This document shows, piece after piece, positions 11,101 through 21,169 of a stretch of DNA of 64,000 nt. Origin of the DNA: Gerris lacustris (lineage: Eukaryota; Arthropoda; Insecta; Hemiptera; Gerridae). The stretch's first letter is position 1. Each line of letters opens with the position of its first letter. The stretch lies in assembly GCA_951217055.1 (NCBI GenBank), contig OX578285.1:52578024-52642023 (forward strand), read 5' to 3'. A model generated the notes under the pieces. It worked only from the letters and a program-made list of their open reading frames with translations, made no database searches and was not told the DNA's origin. The translations under genes and the position numbers were made by a program.

Positions 11101-12353
11101 AGCGCACGCTCGCGGTGTGAGAAGCTGTTAGACAGCTGCGACACCGAACAAGCTAGCACTTAAGGCGGATAGAGGGAAGCCGTATCACCAGACAAGCGCA
11201 TCAAGCTCTTGTTGTGAGAAGCTGATAGACACCTGCGGCACCGAACAAGCAAGCACCCTCAATGGGTAAGATGGAAAGAGGGTATAGCCGTATCACCAGA
11301 CAAGCGCAAGCTCTTGGTGTGAGAAGCTGATAGACACCTGCGGCACCGAACAAGCAAGCACCCTCAATGGGTAAGATGGAAAGAGGGTATAGCCGTATCA
11401 CCAGACAAGCGCAAGCTCTTGGTGTGAGAAGCTGATAGACACCTGCGGCACCGAACAAGCAAGCACCCTCAATGGGTAAGATGGAAAGAGGGTATAGCCG
11501 TATCACCAGACAAGCGCATCAAGCTCTTGTTGTGAGAAGCTGATAGACACCTGCGGCACCGAACAAGCAAGCACCCTCAATGGGTAAGATGGAAAGAGGG
11601 TATAGCCGTATCACCAGACAAGCGCAAGCTCTTGGTGTGAGAAGCTGATAGACACCTGCGGCACCGAACAAGCAAGCACCCTCAATGGGTAAGATGGAAA
11701 GAGGGTATAGCCGTATCACCAGACAAGCGCAAGCTCTTGGTGTGAGAAGCTGATAGACACCTGCGGCACCGAACAAGCAAGCACCCTCAATGGGTAAGAT
11801 GGAAAGAGGGTATAGCCGTATCACCAGACAAGCGCAAGCTCTTGGTGTGAGAAGCTGATAGACACCTGCGGCACCGAACAAGCAAGCACCCTCAATGGGT
11901 AAGATGGAAAGAGGGTATAGCCGTATCACCAGACAAGCGCAAGCTCTTGGTGTGAGAAGCTGATAGACACCTGCGGCACCGAACAAGCAAGCACCCTCAA
12001 TGGGTAAGATGGAAAGAGGGTATAGCCGTATCACCAGACAAGCGCATCAAGCTCTTGTTGTGAGAAGCTGATAGACACCTGCGGCACCGAACAAGCAAGC
12101 ACCCTCAATGGGTAAGATGGAAAGAGGGTATAGCCGTATCACCAGACAAGCGCAAGCTCTTGGTGTGAGAAGCTGATAGACACCTGCGGCACCGAACAAG
12201 CAAGCACCCTCAATGGGTAAGATGGAAAGAGGGTATAGCCGTATCACCAGACAAGCGCAAGCTCTTGGTGTGAGAAGCTGATAACACCTGCGGCACCGAA
12301 CAAGCTAGCACTCCTGATAGGTTAAGGTAGAGGTGGATCGGGTTCCCTTTCAC
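11101..12353. repeat. Satellite array, 12 units of 105/108 bp
   Basis: Units start at AGCGCA, at 11101, 11195, 11303, 11408, 11513, 11621, 11726, 11831, 11936, 12041, 12149 and 12254. Internal units are 105 bp and nearly identical. Units 2, 5 and 10 are 108 bp variants carrying GCATCAAGCTCTTGTTG in place of GCAAGCTCTTGGTG. The two edge units are diverged. Because 105 is a multiple of three, the minus strand stays open for many units (11201-11506, 11519-12034, 12047-12247). Stops appear exactly at the 108 bp variants. I regard these frames as by-products of the period. The array is GC-richer than its surroundings. Confidence 0.95.
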
Positions 12354-12384
12354 AGGCGCACAAAGTTTTTTTTATTTTTATTAA

Positions 12385-12475
12385 GACCTATATCTTTAAA
12401 ACTAATCATCTGATTTTTAAGAAATTTGGTTGGTTTGTCGAATGTAACCCACGAATGGTCCCATAGTCATTGATT
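12385..12475 (+). repeat. Fam H repeat, single diverged copy
   Basis: Contains TTTAAAACTAATCATCTGAT, GAAATTTGGTTGG and TGGTCCCATA in the same order as the 86 bp unit that is tandemly repeated at 44905-45349. Confidence 0.55.
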
Positions 12476-12718
12476 TAAATCGTCTGCGCTCATTAAATTT
12501 ATGAGTATAATTACGCGCAGCGACAAATACAATATATTTACTAAATATTCAATGTTTAAATTGTACATAGATACATATAATAATAAATGGTAAATTTTAA
12601 CTCACTTGTTAGACCTTTTATAAAAAAAAAATATATAAAAAAATCCCTATACCACTGGGCCGCCCTAATTAAAAGTATGTAATTAGAACCTTTTATTTAT
12701 TTATTTTTTTTTTTTTTT

Positions 12719-12880
12719 GTAAATAAATTGGCCAAGTATATGCATTTAATACTCACAAAGGGTCCGTAGAAAATTTAGCAAATAGGGCGAATTCGTTAAC
12801 CAGCATAATTGGTCCCCCCGTATCAAGACAGCGGCCATTGAAAAGTTAGTTTTAGCTATAAACCCGATTCTGATAATGGA
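12719..12880. repeat. Fam I dispersed repeat, copy 1
   Basis: Shares AAATTGGCCAAGT, GCATTTA, GTTAACCAGCATAAT, CGTATC and AGCGG-CATT blocks in order with 60723-60880. It is non-coding. Class is unknown. Confidence 0.65.
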
Positions 12881-14084
12881 CGAGCCAATCTTTCCCTCGT
12901 TTCTAGAAACTGATAACAAAGCATCTCATTTTCGAACCCAACGACAAAATAAGTTTAACATCCTTCCGTCTCTCTTCCTCTCATAAAAATCATATCGTAA
13001 ATAAGAGATATTGTGTTACCGTAAAATGCAAAATGTCGGAACTCGATAGGTCGGATCGATGGAAAAACTCTAAACAAGTAGACAGGTGAAAACCCACTGT
13101 AACCCCTAATCCTATAACCATTATTTTTACAGGTTGTGAATTTAAAAGAAGCCACTTTTGAGGAATGGTAGTGTTTGTAGGATGCTCTAATTACTAACTT
13201 AGAATTTAAGTAAAAGAAATGTTTTTTGGGGGGACACATGATACACTAATTAGGCAAATTTGTCTGACAAAATACACTGGCTGTAATGATAAGGTTGGAG
13301 GTTTAATGAAGAGGGTTGAAAGAGCGAATTAGGCTAATACCAATAAGAAAAAACAAAAAAAGCAAGTGGGGCAGAAGGGTTTCATGAATCAGAGCCTAAA
13401 GTATCTCCGCTCGCAAATCGAATATAAAGTGATTGCTGTGCCAACCAAGCCTTTCCTAGCTTATAAATAAAGGACTAACAATGTTTGTCCATTTATTCGA
13501 ATCCTCTTATTTCTTGCAGGAATTTACTAGAAGCGAGGGTGATATTGTCACAAGTTGCTCTCGTCGGCTACCGATACATATACTATTTGAAAATAACAAT
13601 ATATCGATTTAATATAGCATTTTATGTTCAAGACTGTTCAAACAGAGGGAAGGGTATTTGCTTACAGATGCTGGAGGGCCCCGGTAGTATATGATTTTCA
13701 CTTATATTCGAGGGGCCTTTGATCCCACGTAGTCGACAGGGAGGGGACAAAACCCTGCGCTCCACCTCCAATCATTTTCCTTTATCCACCGCAGGCGACA
13801 GACCGATTCACGGCGAAACAACTCGGATCCGTTTATGAGATCCATAACAGAATTCCAGACCTCCGATATAATATTCGCCTCGTCCGCTCTTTGTCTTTAT
13901 TCACCACCTGCCCTTTTTTATCCATCTGTTTTATTTCGGTCTTCTAAAAATTTTATTCGTACTTACACTCGAAGTTTTATGAAGTATATTTGTTTAAACT
14001 TTAAAAATTTTGGGCTCAGTTGTTGCAAAATAAAAAAATAGACACTAGTCTGGGCATATTCTAAAAGTGTCGCTTCCTATAATC
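12881..14084. other. No gene seen
   Basis: Several 60-95 codon open frames on both strands lack domains, splice context or codon bias. Nothing is called. Confidence 0.45.
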
Positions 14085-14302
14085 CTTTTTACAATTAGTA
14101 TTAACTATTGACACTCAGATTGGCCAACCCATATGAGGAAAAAAATAAAACCACTAGCCCTGTGGAGGGGATGGGGCCAGTGACATTTATATGTGCCTAG
14201 TTGGCCCTACCTTCTCAAAGTCAAAATCCAGTGCTCTCATTGGCTCCCCTCCCCATTTTTTCGATTTCCACGGTGTCAATAGTTAATACTAATTTTAAAA
14301 AG
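14085..14302. mobile_element. Short MITE with about 30 bp TIRs
   Basis: The left end carries TTAGTATTAACTATTGACAC, preceded by CTTTTTACAA. The right end is its near-perfect inverted complement, ending AATTTTAAAAAG. The 218 bp body is GC-richer than its flanks and non-coding. No clear target duplication. Confidence 0.75.
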
Positions 14303-15425
14303 AGTATAGACGCTTTGTGGTCTTAGACGCTTGCAGTCTTAGAAGTTTATACATTACTATTACTATTATCTAATTATATATTTTATTTACACATGACATT
14401 AGTAAAAGAACAATTAACTACATAACCATTAACGATTAACCACCTCTAACCACCTTTAATATTTAGATCAGTAAAAATAGGCGGTTTTTTAGTGAGTTAA
14501 AAAACTGGTACATCAAAATCTTCATTTAAATTAAAAAAAAATTATATTTCACGTTACTTTTTTAAGATAGGTAATCATTAATCATAATTATATTTCAATA
14601 CATTTTGTATGGAAGTGGCCATTATACAATATCACAAATTCTTCCTACTATTTTAATAATTATTCACCATTTTTGGATGGATCATTGTTTAAAAACTGAT
14701 ATGGCAATTTTTTTTTTTATCGAGCCTAAACGGACGCATTTTAGGACAATAAAAATACACTTTTACATTGAAAGAATTCTTGCTTAAATGCTATTATGGG
14801 AAAAAGGTACATTTGGGCAATAGGAAAAATGATCTTTCCACCACTCAGTCTTCCTCCACATAAATCCTCTTATCCAAAACTTGTCATCCCAAACCATTCC
14901 CGACAACCCTCCCAGGCGCTTGAAGCGGCAATGGCCTCGAAATCTACATTTGTTAATTTATAGAATTTTTGCAAAGTCAATAAGCTCTGTCACTGGACAG
15001 GAGTCTTACATCTGTCAATTTAATCAAACTATTACAATCAATTATTATTATTGCTTATAACATGTAAAACTGTAGTAGCAATATTTAATAAAAGTTAAAA
15101 AAAAAAACTATTCTGTTTCTTCATACTTGTTTTCGCGGTCTTCTCTATAGTATTAGCCTATCACTTTTAGTATTTACGCTTCCCCAAAGCCCACAGGTAG
15201 GTTTTATTAAAATCCATACATTAGAACGTAAGATTTTCTTTAAATCCTTGTTTACTTACAAATTTTGATCACTAGGTACATAGGGAAGTCACTGTAAAAT
15301 TGCTTAAAATGTGTAGCATCAGCCATGTCACAAATATCAACTTATCGCTATTGAATGAAGTAACCTTTGTTTCTTCCAGAAGTTATGTTTGTTCTTTTGT
15401 CTCCAATTCTTGTAAACCTAAAGGC
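14303..15425. other. No gene seen
   Basis: AT-rich non-coding sequence. I pair no repeat here with another part of the window. Confidence 0.45.
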
Positions 15426-15577
15426 TAATTTTAATACACGGTCAAAATGTTTTGACTGTGTATGGGGCTGTGTATGGGGCTGTATTTGATGTTTGCGCAA
15501 ACATGATGTTTGACGTGTATGACCTAAATTTGCCCGACATCAGGTTTGCGCAAAATGTTTGATTATGTATGGGGGCC
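15426..15577. mobile_element. TTAA-flanked MITE with GTTTGCGCAAAC motif, truncated copy
   Basis: The right end ATGGGGGCC is followed by TTAA and matches the intact copy at 61110-61261. Internal palindromic GTTTGCGCAAAC and CGGTCAAAATG blocks are shared. The left terminus is degraded. Confidence 0.75.
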
Positions 15578-15628
15578 TTAATTCTGACCCACTTCTCGAA
15601 TATTTAGATAATTCAAACTTACAGATTA

Positions 15629-16326
15629 CTAGGCATCGCGTGGCTCTATCATTGAAGCGAGCGTATTGCAATGAAATACTGAATATTGAAATTTATTAAT
15701 CATGATGAATGTCATAGTTGAAGATAAGTGGAAGAGGGTAGTGTGGGGAAGAGTGGGGGTACTCGGTACAAAGCTTTACTTCCTAAACAAACCTATACAC
15801 TATACGACTATAACAATCTTCACCACCCGCGGTAGCTTTTAAACAATTATTATAAATGTATCTCGTCACTACGCAAAGAATTTTGATTGTATCAAGTTGA
15901 AATTTTGCATACCTGTTTCAACTGTGCATTAGATGGTGTATATGAAGTTTTATTAAAATCGTTACGTTAGAACGTAAGATATCGGTAAAAAGGTTGTTTC
16001 CTCTATTATAAACGTTTAGGTCCGCTTTAATAGTTTTAGCGATCTTTATTAAGTCATAGCGGTGTCGCTGTTGGTTTTAGTGAAAAATGTTATTTGAAAA
16101 AAATGTTCGTCTCATCGAATAGATGATGATAGAATCTTTTCCCGTCCTGAAATTCCCATTTAATTTTTGTACCTCTCGTTTACGCGAGCGTTGCGCGCGA
16201 ACTCTTGGACGGATCACGCTGTCCAACGAACTTAGCCTGAGTATTAGTAAGAGGATCATGTATACCAAATTTCAACTAAATCGGTCAACTTTTACTCAAG
16301 TTATCGTCACACGCGTGAACGTTACT

Positions 16327-16362
<36 letters not shown>

Positions 16363-16410
16363 CGGAGCATATTTCGTTGAATGTGGGAAGCTCGCTACGC
16401 TCGCTTCAAT
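15629..16410 (+). mobile_element. Fam A element, copy 1
   Basis: Starts CTAGGCATCGCGTGGCTC and ATTGAAGCGAGCG, and ends in a (GACA)n tract (16330-16362) followed by GAAGCTCGCTACGCTCGCTTC and AAT. TTA lies immediately outside the left end, and TTA follows TTCAA at the right. It is 782 bp with no supported protein. The 85-codon frame at 16123-16380 simply runs through the GACA repeat. Three other full copies are at 37786, 47758 and 48532. Confidence 0.85.
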
Positions 16411-16474
16411 TATTTTCGAGGACAATGCAATAATCAATTATCAGTTTTACAAAAACTATCCTCAATCTTTTTGT

Positions 16475-16840
16475 TTACTTTCTCATATAATGACAAAAAG
16501 TATTGTGATAGCGCGACTAAATGAATTCGATTTTGTTTGATTTACACGTTTTGCGGTCCCCTGAGTAAAAAATGCATTTCTGTCGTCTGTGCAGACGCGT
16601 GGAGCCTTAACTCCTGGACCGATTTTGCATACATGCTCAGATAAATCATTACCCGAGTCATTATCGAGAAATGAATTTTAATTCTAATTGGGGGCGCTAC
16701 CCCCAAAAACTCTGAAAAAAATGTGAAATATATATTATTTCTCGAAAATGGTTCCGACAATTTTGATGAAAAAATTCTAAAATGTATTCCATTCAAATAC
16801 GAATCTAACGACATTAGTGTGAAGGTAGTGGTGTACTTAC
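16475..16840 (+). mobile_element. Fam G element, 5' fragment
   Basis: Begins with TTACTTTCTCATATAATGA and AAAGTATTGTGAT, then GGTCCCCTGAGT, CTGTGCAGACGC, GGGGGCGCTACCCCC and TTATTTCTCGAAAA in the order seen in full Fam G copies. It breaks off before the T-arm block. Confidence 0.75.
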
Positions 16841-16849
16841 ACGCTAACT

Positions 16850-18312
16850 TGGTATCTGGATGAGAGGCTAAAACCGTGAGAATAGCTATTTTAGCATTCC
16901 TATCTTGATTAATACCAGACACAAGCGGCACATTTTGAGAGAATCATTAAAATTGTTATGGTGGGGATTTGACCCACAGAGGAGGGGGACTGAGAGAGGT
17001 AGCTAGAGAGAGTCACTTTGGCTTCATATTTAAGGGACACTCAGGTATGTTATAATTATTTATATGTAGGGTTCCATTCTGTTCTCAGTCTCACTACACA
17101 CATAAGTCTTGATTATCTTTCTGAATGTCATCGTTTGTCACTAATATTAGTGTTTGAGTGACACACGCATAAGCGTGTGTCACTCAAATTTAATAAATTC
17201 ACTGAGATGTCATCTAGTAGCTGTTGATTATTTATTAGAACTATCTTCCTGGAGAGGTTTTAGGGTTTCAAGGCTTTGTAGGCTGTCCCTTATTTATATG
17301 AAAGCCTAAGCCTTGAGGCCTTAAAGCTTACAAAAAGAAGACGAAATAATTTTCTATATAAATAATTGCTCTATAATCCTATCACTGTATGTACTTGCCG
17401 CTTTCTTAAAGCCCGAAGGTATTTTTTTTTTACCTATTAGCCCCTAATTAAGTTAATATTGTCAATCCTTTTCAAATATAAAAACCCTTACAATTATGTA
17501 ATACCTACTCTATGACATGTCCATATTCAAGGAGGGGGGGGGGGGATTTGGGGGTTAACTCCTTAAACCATCGGTAGTACTAGATGAAGTTTTACAATTT
17601 ATGTGATTTATAAAATTAAATACAATAATAACAAACAAATGCAATTAAATACAAATAATAATTACAAAAGTGATTTTTCATTTCCTATATTAAAAAAAAC
17701 GAGCCTTCTTTCGGCTGTATTTTGTATAGTATAACATTTATGACAAAAATTATTATTACAATGTAAGATAATTAAATTTTCTACAATTTGCAAGTCTGAC
17801 CTGATAACTTTAAAAACAGCTTTGGTAATTTCTTCATAAAATTTTGTTTTAGCGAACATTAGTAGCACCAAAATCTTCTTAAATAATAAAATATAGTACA
17901 CATTAGTATTTTTAATTTTAATTGATAGATATTAAGAAGACTTAGAAAGAAATCTATAACTTTTTTATGGAAGTGGCTATTTTGTTTGGCCAATATTACT
18001 ATTTTCGCTGTAATCAGGTGCCACCCCCCCCCCCCCCCCCTTATGACTAGAAAAGTCGAATTTCAAAGCCCTAGCCTCGGAAATCCAATCATGCAAGCCG
18101 TGCATCCCTAGCACAATGTGCACTCCACGTTCACACTGCTCGTAGCGTCCGTACAGTAGCCACCGTGCCACCGTGCACCTGCGGGCACGAAACACTGACA
18201 CGCAACGCCCTTGGAACTTTTTAGAACACCGACGTACAAGCGTCATCCGTCAGGTAGTCATTGTTAGTAGGCTGAGTGCTTATGGATTTGTAATAAGACT
18301 GCGTGTGCTAAA
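16850..18312. other. No gene seen; contains poly-G and poly-C tracts
   Basis: Non-coding apart from short unsupported frames. Poly-G at 17534-17545, poly-C at 18024-18040, and a perfect hairpin at 17153-17188 listed separately. Confidence 0.45.
17153..17188. repeat. Perfect 16 bp stem hairpin
   Basis: TTTGAGTGACACACGC, a four-base ATAA loop, then the exact complement GCGTGTGTCACTCAAA. It could be the relic of a foldback element or a transcribed hairpin. No family partner was seen in the window. Confidence 0.85.
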
Positions 18313-18985
18313 TTTTTAGGGTCCGTAGGCAAAACCAAGGACCCTTATATTTTCCTGCGTGTGTCTGTCTGTCCGTCCTCTCGCGTGCTCTCACGGCTAC
18401 ACCTTTCGTCCGATCACTTTGAAATTTGGCATGTATGTGTCTTGTACCTACCCACATATATTAAAAATATAGCGACTTGAAAAAAATATTTTTCAAAAAA
18501 TTAGGGTAAAAAAACTTAAGAGTTAAAAATTTTACATTTTATTTCGACACCGTGAGGGGTATCATATGAAAGGGTACGTCGAGCTGATTACAAAAATATA
18601 TAATTATTTGGATATAACTTTGATAGGGCGAGCGTAGGCAAGTTTGAAGTGGGTTTGAAACGTGTTCCCCCTCGATCTCGCTTATGTGAAGTGCAAAAAA
18701 TCTGCAAAAAATCCTGACCATTCTTCGACCAAAAGTAAAGATACCACTTTTTGGAAATTTCGAAAAAAATATTATTTTATTTTTTATTGACAAAATACGC
18801 TTTTTTACAATTATGGTCTTTTCGATGTATTTATATGGTTGTAGTCCGGTTCAGTGGCAAAAAAATACTTTATCGGAAGTTAGTTTATGTGTTTTGAGAA
18901 TATCAGACCCATAGGATAGTTCAAAGTAAGCTTTTTAGCATTTTAAAAAACACCATCAATAGGGTACTACTTAAACTATACAGTG
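18313..18985 (+). mobile_element. Fam E repeat, copy 1
   Basis: Begins TTTTTAGGGTCC and continues to GGACCCTTATA, forming a terminal hairpin, then GTGTCTGTCTGTCCGTCC, CACCTTTCGTCCGATCAC, TTGAAATTTGGCATGTATG and GGTATCATATGAAAGGG. The copy at 55796-56202 is inverted and shares all of these blocks. The right boundary is approximate. No ORF. Class is unknown (retroposon tail or helitron-like are alternatives). Confidence 0.7.
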
Positions 18986-19177
18986 TGGCCTACGAACCTC
19001 GCTGTGTGCTGACCAGCACACACTTGACCTGTTTATTCTTTTTGGTCTAGTAAACCTAAATTGTTAAACCTTAAAATTTAAAATAAACTTACTTTTTGAT
19101 GTATTAAATTTGAACCTAGTCGACTAAAATTGGATTTAAATACCTACAGGGAATACTTTAAAGTAGAGTTAACTATT

Positions 19178-19599
19178 GGAACAAAGTTCCTTATGGCACG
19201 TTCTGGAGCCCGGGAGTGAATCCGCAAAAAACGATCGTCACAAAACCAAGCGTCACGAAATCTGGTACATAAATTTGGTACTCATGTTCATTTTACCAAT
19301 GCCCAGGCTGAGTTCGTTTGACAACGTTATCCGCCAAAGCGTTCACGCGTAACGCGTAAGGGAAAAAATTCAAACTTCATCTATTTAATGAGACAAACAA
19401 ATTTTTTTAATTTTTTATTTATTTTTTTTAAAAAAGAACAGCGACACTGCTATGAAGTGATAAAGATCGCTAAATTTATTAAAGCGGACCTAAACGTTAA
19501 TATAAGATAACAACGTTTTTACCGATATCTTACGTTCTAACGTTACAATTTTAGGTTTTATTACCAATTTTAATAAAACTTCATACACATCGTCTAAAG
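19178..19599 (-). mobile_element. Fam B element, copy 3, truncated
   Basis: Inverted copy starting GGAACAAAGTTCCTTATGGC, matching the right end of 27149-28068, and continuing through ACGTTATCCGCC and AGCGGACCTAAACG. It is cut at 19600 by the hAT-type end. Confidence 0.8.
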
Positions 19600-19802
19600 C
19601 AGCGTTTCTCAACCTTTTTGCCCCGCGACCCAACAAATTAATTTGGAATCATTCCGCGGACTAATGCTTACCCAATTATGTTTTGTGGGTTCAGTACAAC
19701 CTTACGTTTTCGGTAAAAATAATTTTTCTAAGTCACATTCACCTAGGATCTGAAATAAATGCAATAACAGGTGTAGATATAAATTGTTATTATGTATTTT
19801 AT
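19600..19802. mobile_element. hAT-type element end
   Basis: Starts CAGCGTTTCTCAACCTTTTT then GCCCCGCGACCC, a TIR form widespread in hAT MITEs. The matching right end was not found. The element appears to be overrun by Fam C at 19803. Confidence 0.6.
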
Positions 19803-19885
19803 TTTATCTACGATTGATACGAAATATAAATATTATATCTCTGTTTAGATGCGTAGAAAGTGATTATTTACGTACTTGTATTCAT

Positions 19886-19897
19886 TGCGCATGCGCG
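19886..19897. promoter_or_regulatory. NRF-1/Ewg-like palindrome
   Basis: TGCGCATGCGCG matches the NRF-1 (Ewg in insects) core consensus YGCGCAYGCGC, about 165 bp upstream of the ATG at 20062. The site is retained at 51600-51743 and 54425-54868, and the 25545-25968 copy has one altered base. A promoter role is inference. Confidence 0.5.
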
Positions 19898-19907
19898 TCT
19901 CATAGTT

Positions 19908-19963
19908 CTGAAGAATTCCTCTTCCTTACCACGCTAGCACGGTAAAGAAGAGGAATTCTTCAG
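19908..19963. repeat. Conserved Fam C hairpin
   Basis: An arm of CTGAAGAATTCCTCTTC plus TTTACC is followed, after about 10 bases, by its complement ending GAATTCTTCAG. One arm base is mismatched here (CCTTACC); the stem is perfect at 25809-25863 and 54707-54763. The loop differs between copies while the arms are conserved. Confidence 0.85.
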
Positions 19964-20061
19964 CTTTACGCACGATTAGTGAGTTTGTTTACATTTAACA
20001 AAACTAATTTGCTATTCTTTTATTAAAGTAACTGTTTATATCGAGTTTTTAGTGAAAAACA

Positions 20062-20250
20062 ATGAGTGAATCAAGTGACTTTGGCGAAAATGTGGAGAAT
20101 AATACTCCTCCAGAAATAATTAATTCGGCAAAAAATACAACTCAAGAATTAATGCCATCTTTATCAAGAGAGAGATACGAACTTACATACAGCAAGTTTA
20201 CTTTTTTCTGTATTTATTATTTAAATCTAAGAATGGAAGTTTTAAGTTGA
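20062..20250 (+). pseudogene. N-terminal fragment of a possible tyrosine-recombinase (Crypton-like) protein
   Basis: 62 codons from ATG. The first 50 or so are acidic and polar, followed by ELMPSLSRERYELTYSKF, which resembles the opening helix of the core-binding (SAM-like) domain in phage-integrase-type recombinases found in arthropod transposons. The catalytic R..H-R..Y domain is absent. After YSKF the frame leaves the conserved pattern and stops. The same start region is present, broken, on the minus strand at 25545-25968 (start codon and frame lost) and 54425-54868 (deletion creating a stop). The family assignment rests on a short motif and is tentative. It could instead be an unrelated transposon protein. 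Confidence 0.4.
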
Positions 20251-20344
20251 AGTAGGAAGTAAAAATGTGTTGTTCTAGATAGTTCCATGTATTCCGATGT
20301 CTGAAATATTGTTAAATAATAGTGTAATTGACAGTACCTGATTT

Positions 20345-20830
20345 CAGGTTAATTGACGAGAATATGTAAGAATGAAATAGTACTTCAAATTTTATTGGAA
20401 GTACTACTATTGGAATGTCCGAAGTATAATTCCCAGCGCAACAAATTATACCAAGAACTTAAAATCCAAGAAATTCAATATAAAAAAGAAACAATCATGA
20501 CCATCCTTTTCTCAAAATTAAAAAATATTAAACTCACACTAAAATTCGTAAAAAAAAAAAAAAAAATTACTCCCCTTAGCCTAAAATTACAAAATCTAGA
20601 GACCACTCACCAACAGAAACCTACAAACGAAAACCATATTTGCCAATAAAATTACTTAGGGAAAACATAGGAAGGGCTTGGGTCCGCCTCACCTAATTGA
20701 GGTTTTCTGTGGTTTCCCTCAATTTACTAGTCAAATGCCAGGTTGGTCCCCAATTAGGTCAGTCCACAAACTGCCTATGATACCCGTTTAAACATCTGCA
20801 AACATCCTAACAAAAGTCCAACAAAAAATG
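20345..20830 (+). pseudogene. LINE ORF2 C-terminus and 3' end
   Basis: Encodes LLECPKYNSQRNKLYQELK, the C-terminal Cys motif region that ends Jockey-like ORF2 proteins, then a Lys-rich tail to a stop at about 20649. The following 180 bp, with GGTTTTCTGTGGTTTCCCTC and CAAATGCCAGG, resembles a LINE 3' UTR. The upstream RT domain is absent, so this is a 5'-truncated copy. Confidence 0.65.
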
Positions 20831-20900
20831 ACCATTTAAAAAAAATAATGAAATAATTATTCCGAAATTATCCAATATACCCTTCCACAAATGTAATTAT

Positions 20901-21140
20901 TAGAGTTCGGATCAATATGCACTTAAATACCTCAATATACTTATGCATTTGAAAATTACGAAATATGCACTTAAAATATGCAACTTATCCCAAATATATG
21001 CACTCAAATATGCACTTATCAAAAATATATGCACTCAAATATGCGCTTATCCCAAAAATATGCACTCAAATATGCACTCAAATATGCGCTTATCCCAAAT
21101 ATATGCACTCAAATATGCGCTTATCCCAAATATATGCAGT
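20901..21140 (+). repeat. ATGCACTCAAAT minisatellite
   Basis: Irregular tandem array built from ATATGCACTCAAATATGCGC and CTTATCCCAAAT segments (unit about 31-33 bp, with shorter internal duplications). The overlapping open frames are artefacts of the repeat. Confidence 0.85.
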
Positions 21141-21169
21141 AGTCCCCAAATGTATAGCTTAGTGTTGTT

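Larger units (their letters stand above)
19803..20240 (+). mobile_element. Fam C element, copy 1 (best preserved)
   Basis: Left TIR TTTATCTACGATTG. The right end, TATTTAAATCTAA, is the degraded counterpart of the intact end seen at 54425. In order it holds a TGCGCATGCGCG site (19886-19897), a long hairpin (19908-19963) and the start of an open reading frame (ATG at 20062). Other copies: 25545-25968 (-), 51600-51743 (+, fragment), 54425-54868 (-). Keeping a promoter-like region plus the first exon or start of a gene, rather than an internal deletion of a transposase, is unusual for a MITE. Confidence 0.75.

Noticed and set aside
11201..12247. Long minus-strand open frames with 35-residue repeats
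   Set aside because: Open only because the satellite period is 105 bp. Frames end at every 108 bp variant, and there is no upstream promoter, splice site or recognisable protein.
16123..16380. Frames encoding repeated DRQT and the recurrent 60-residue minus-frame protein of Fam A
   Set aside because: The same frames recur in each Fam A copy, but with stops and no family match. They follow the (GACA)n tract and element body, not a gene.
21001..21140. CRISPR-like regular repeats
   Set aside because: Repeats are directly tandem and degenerate without unique spacers, in a eukaryotic context.
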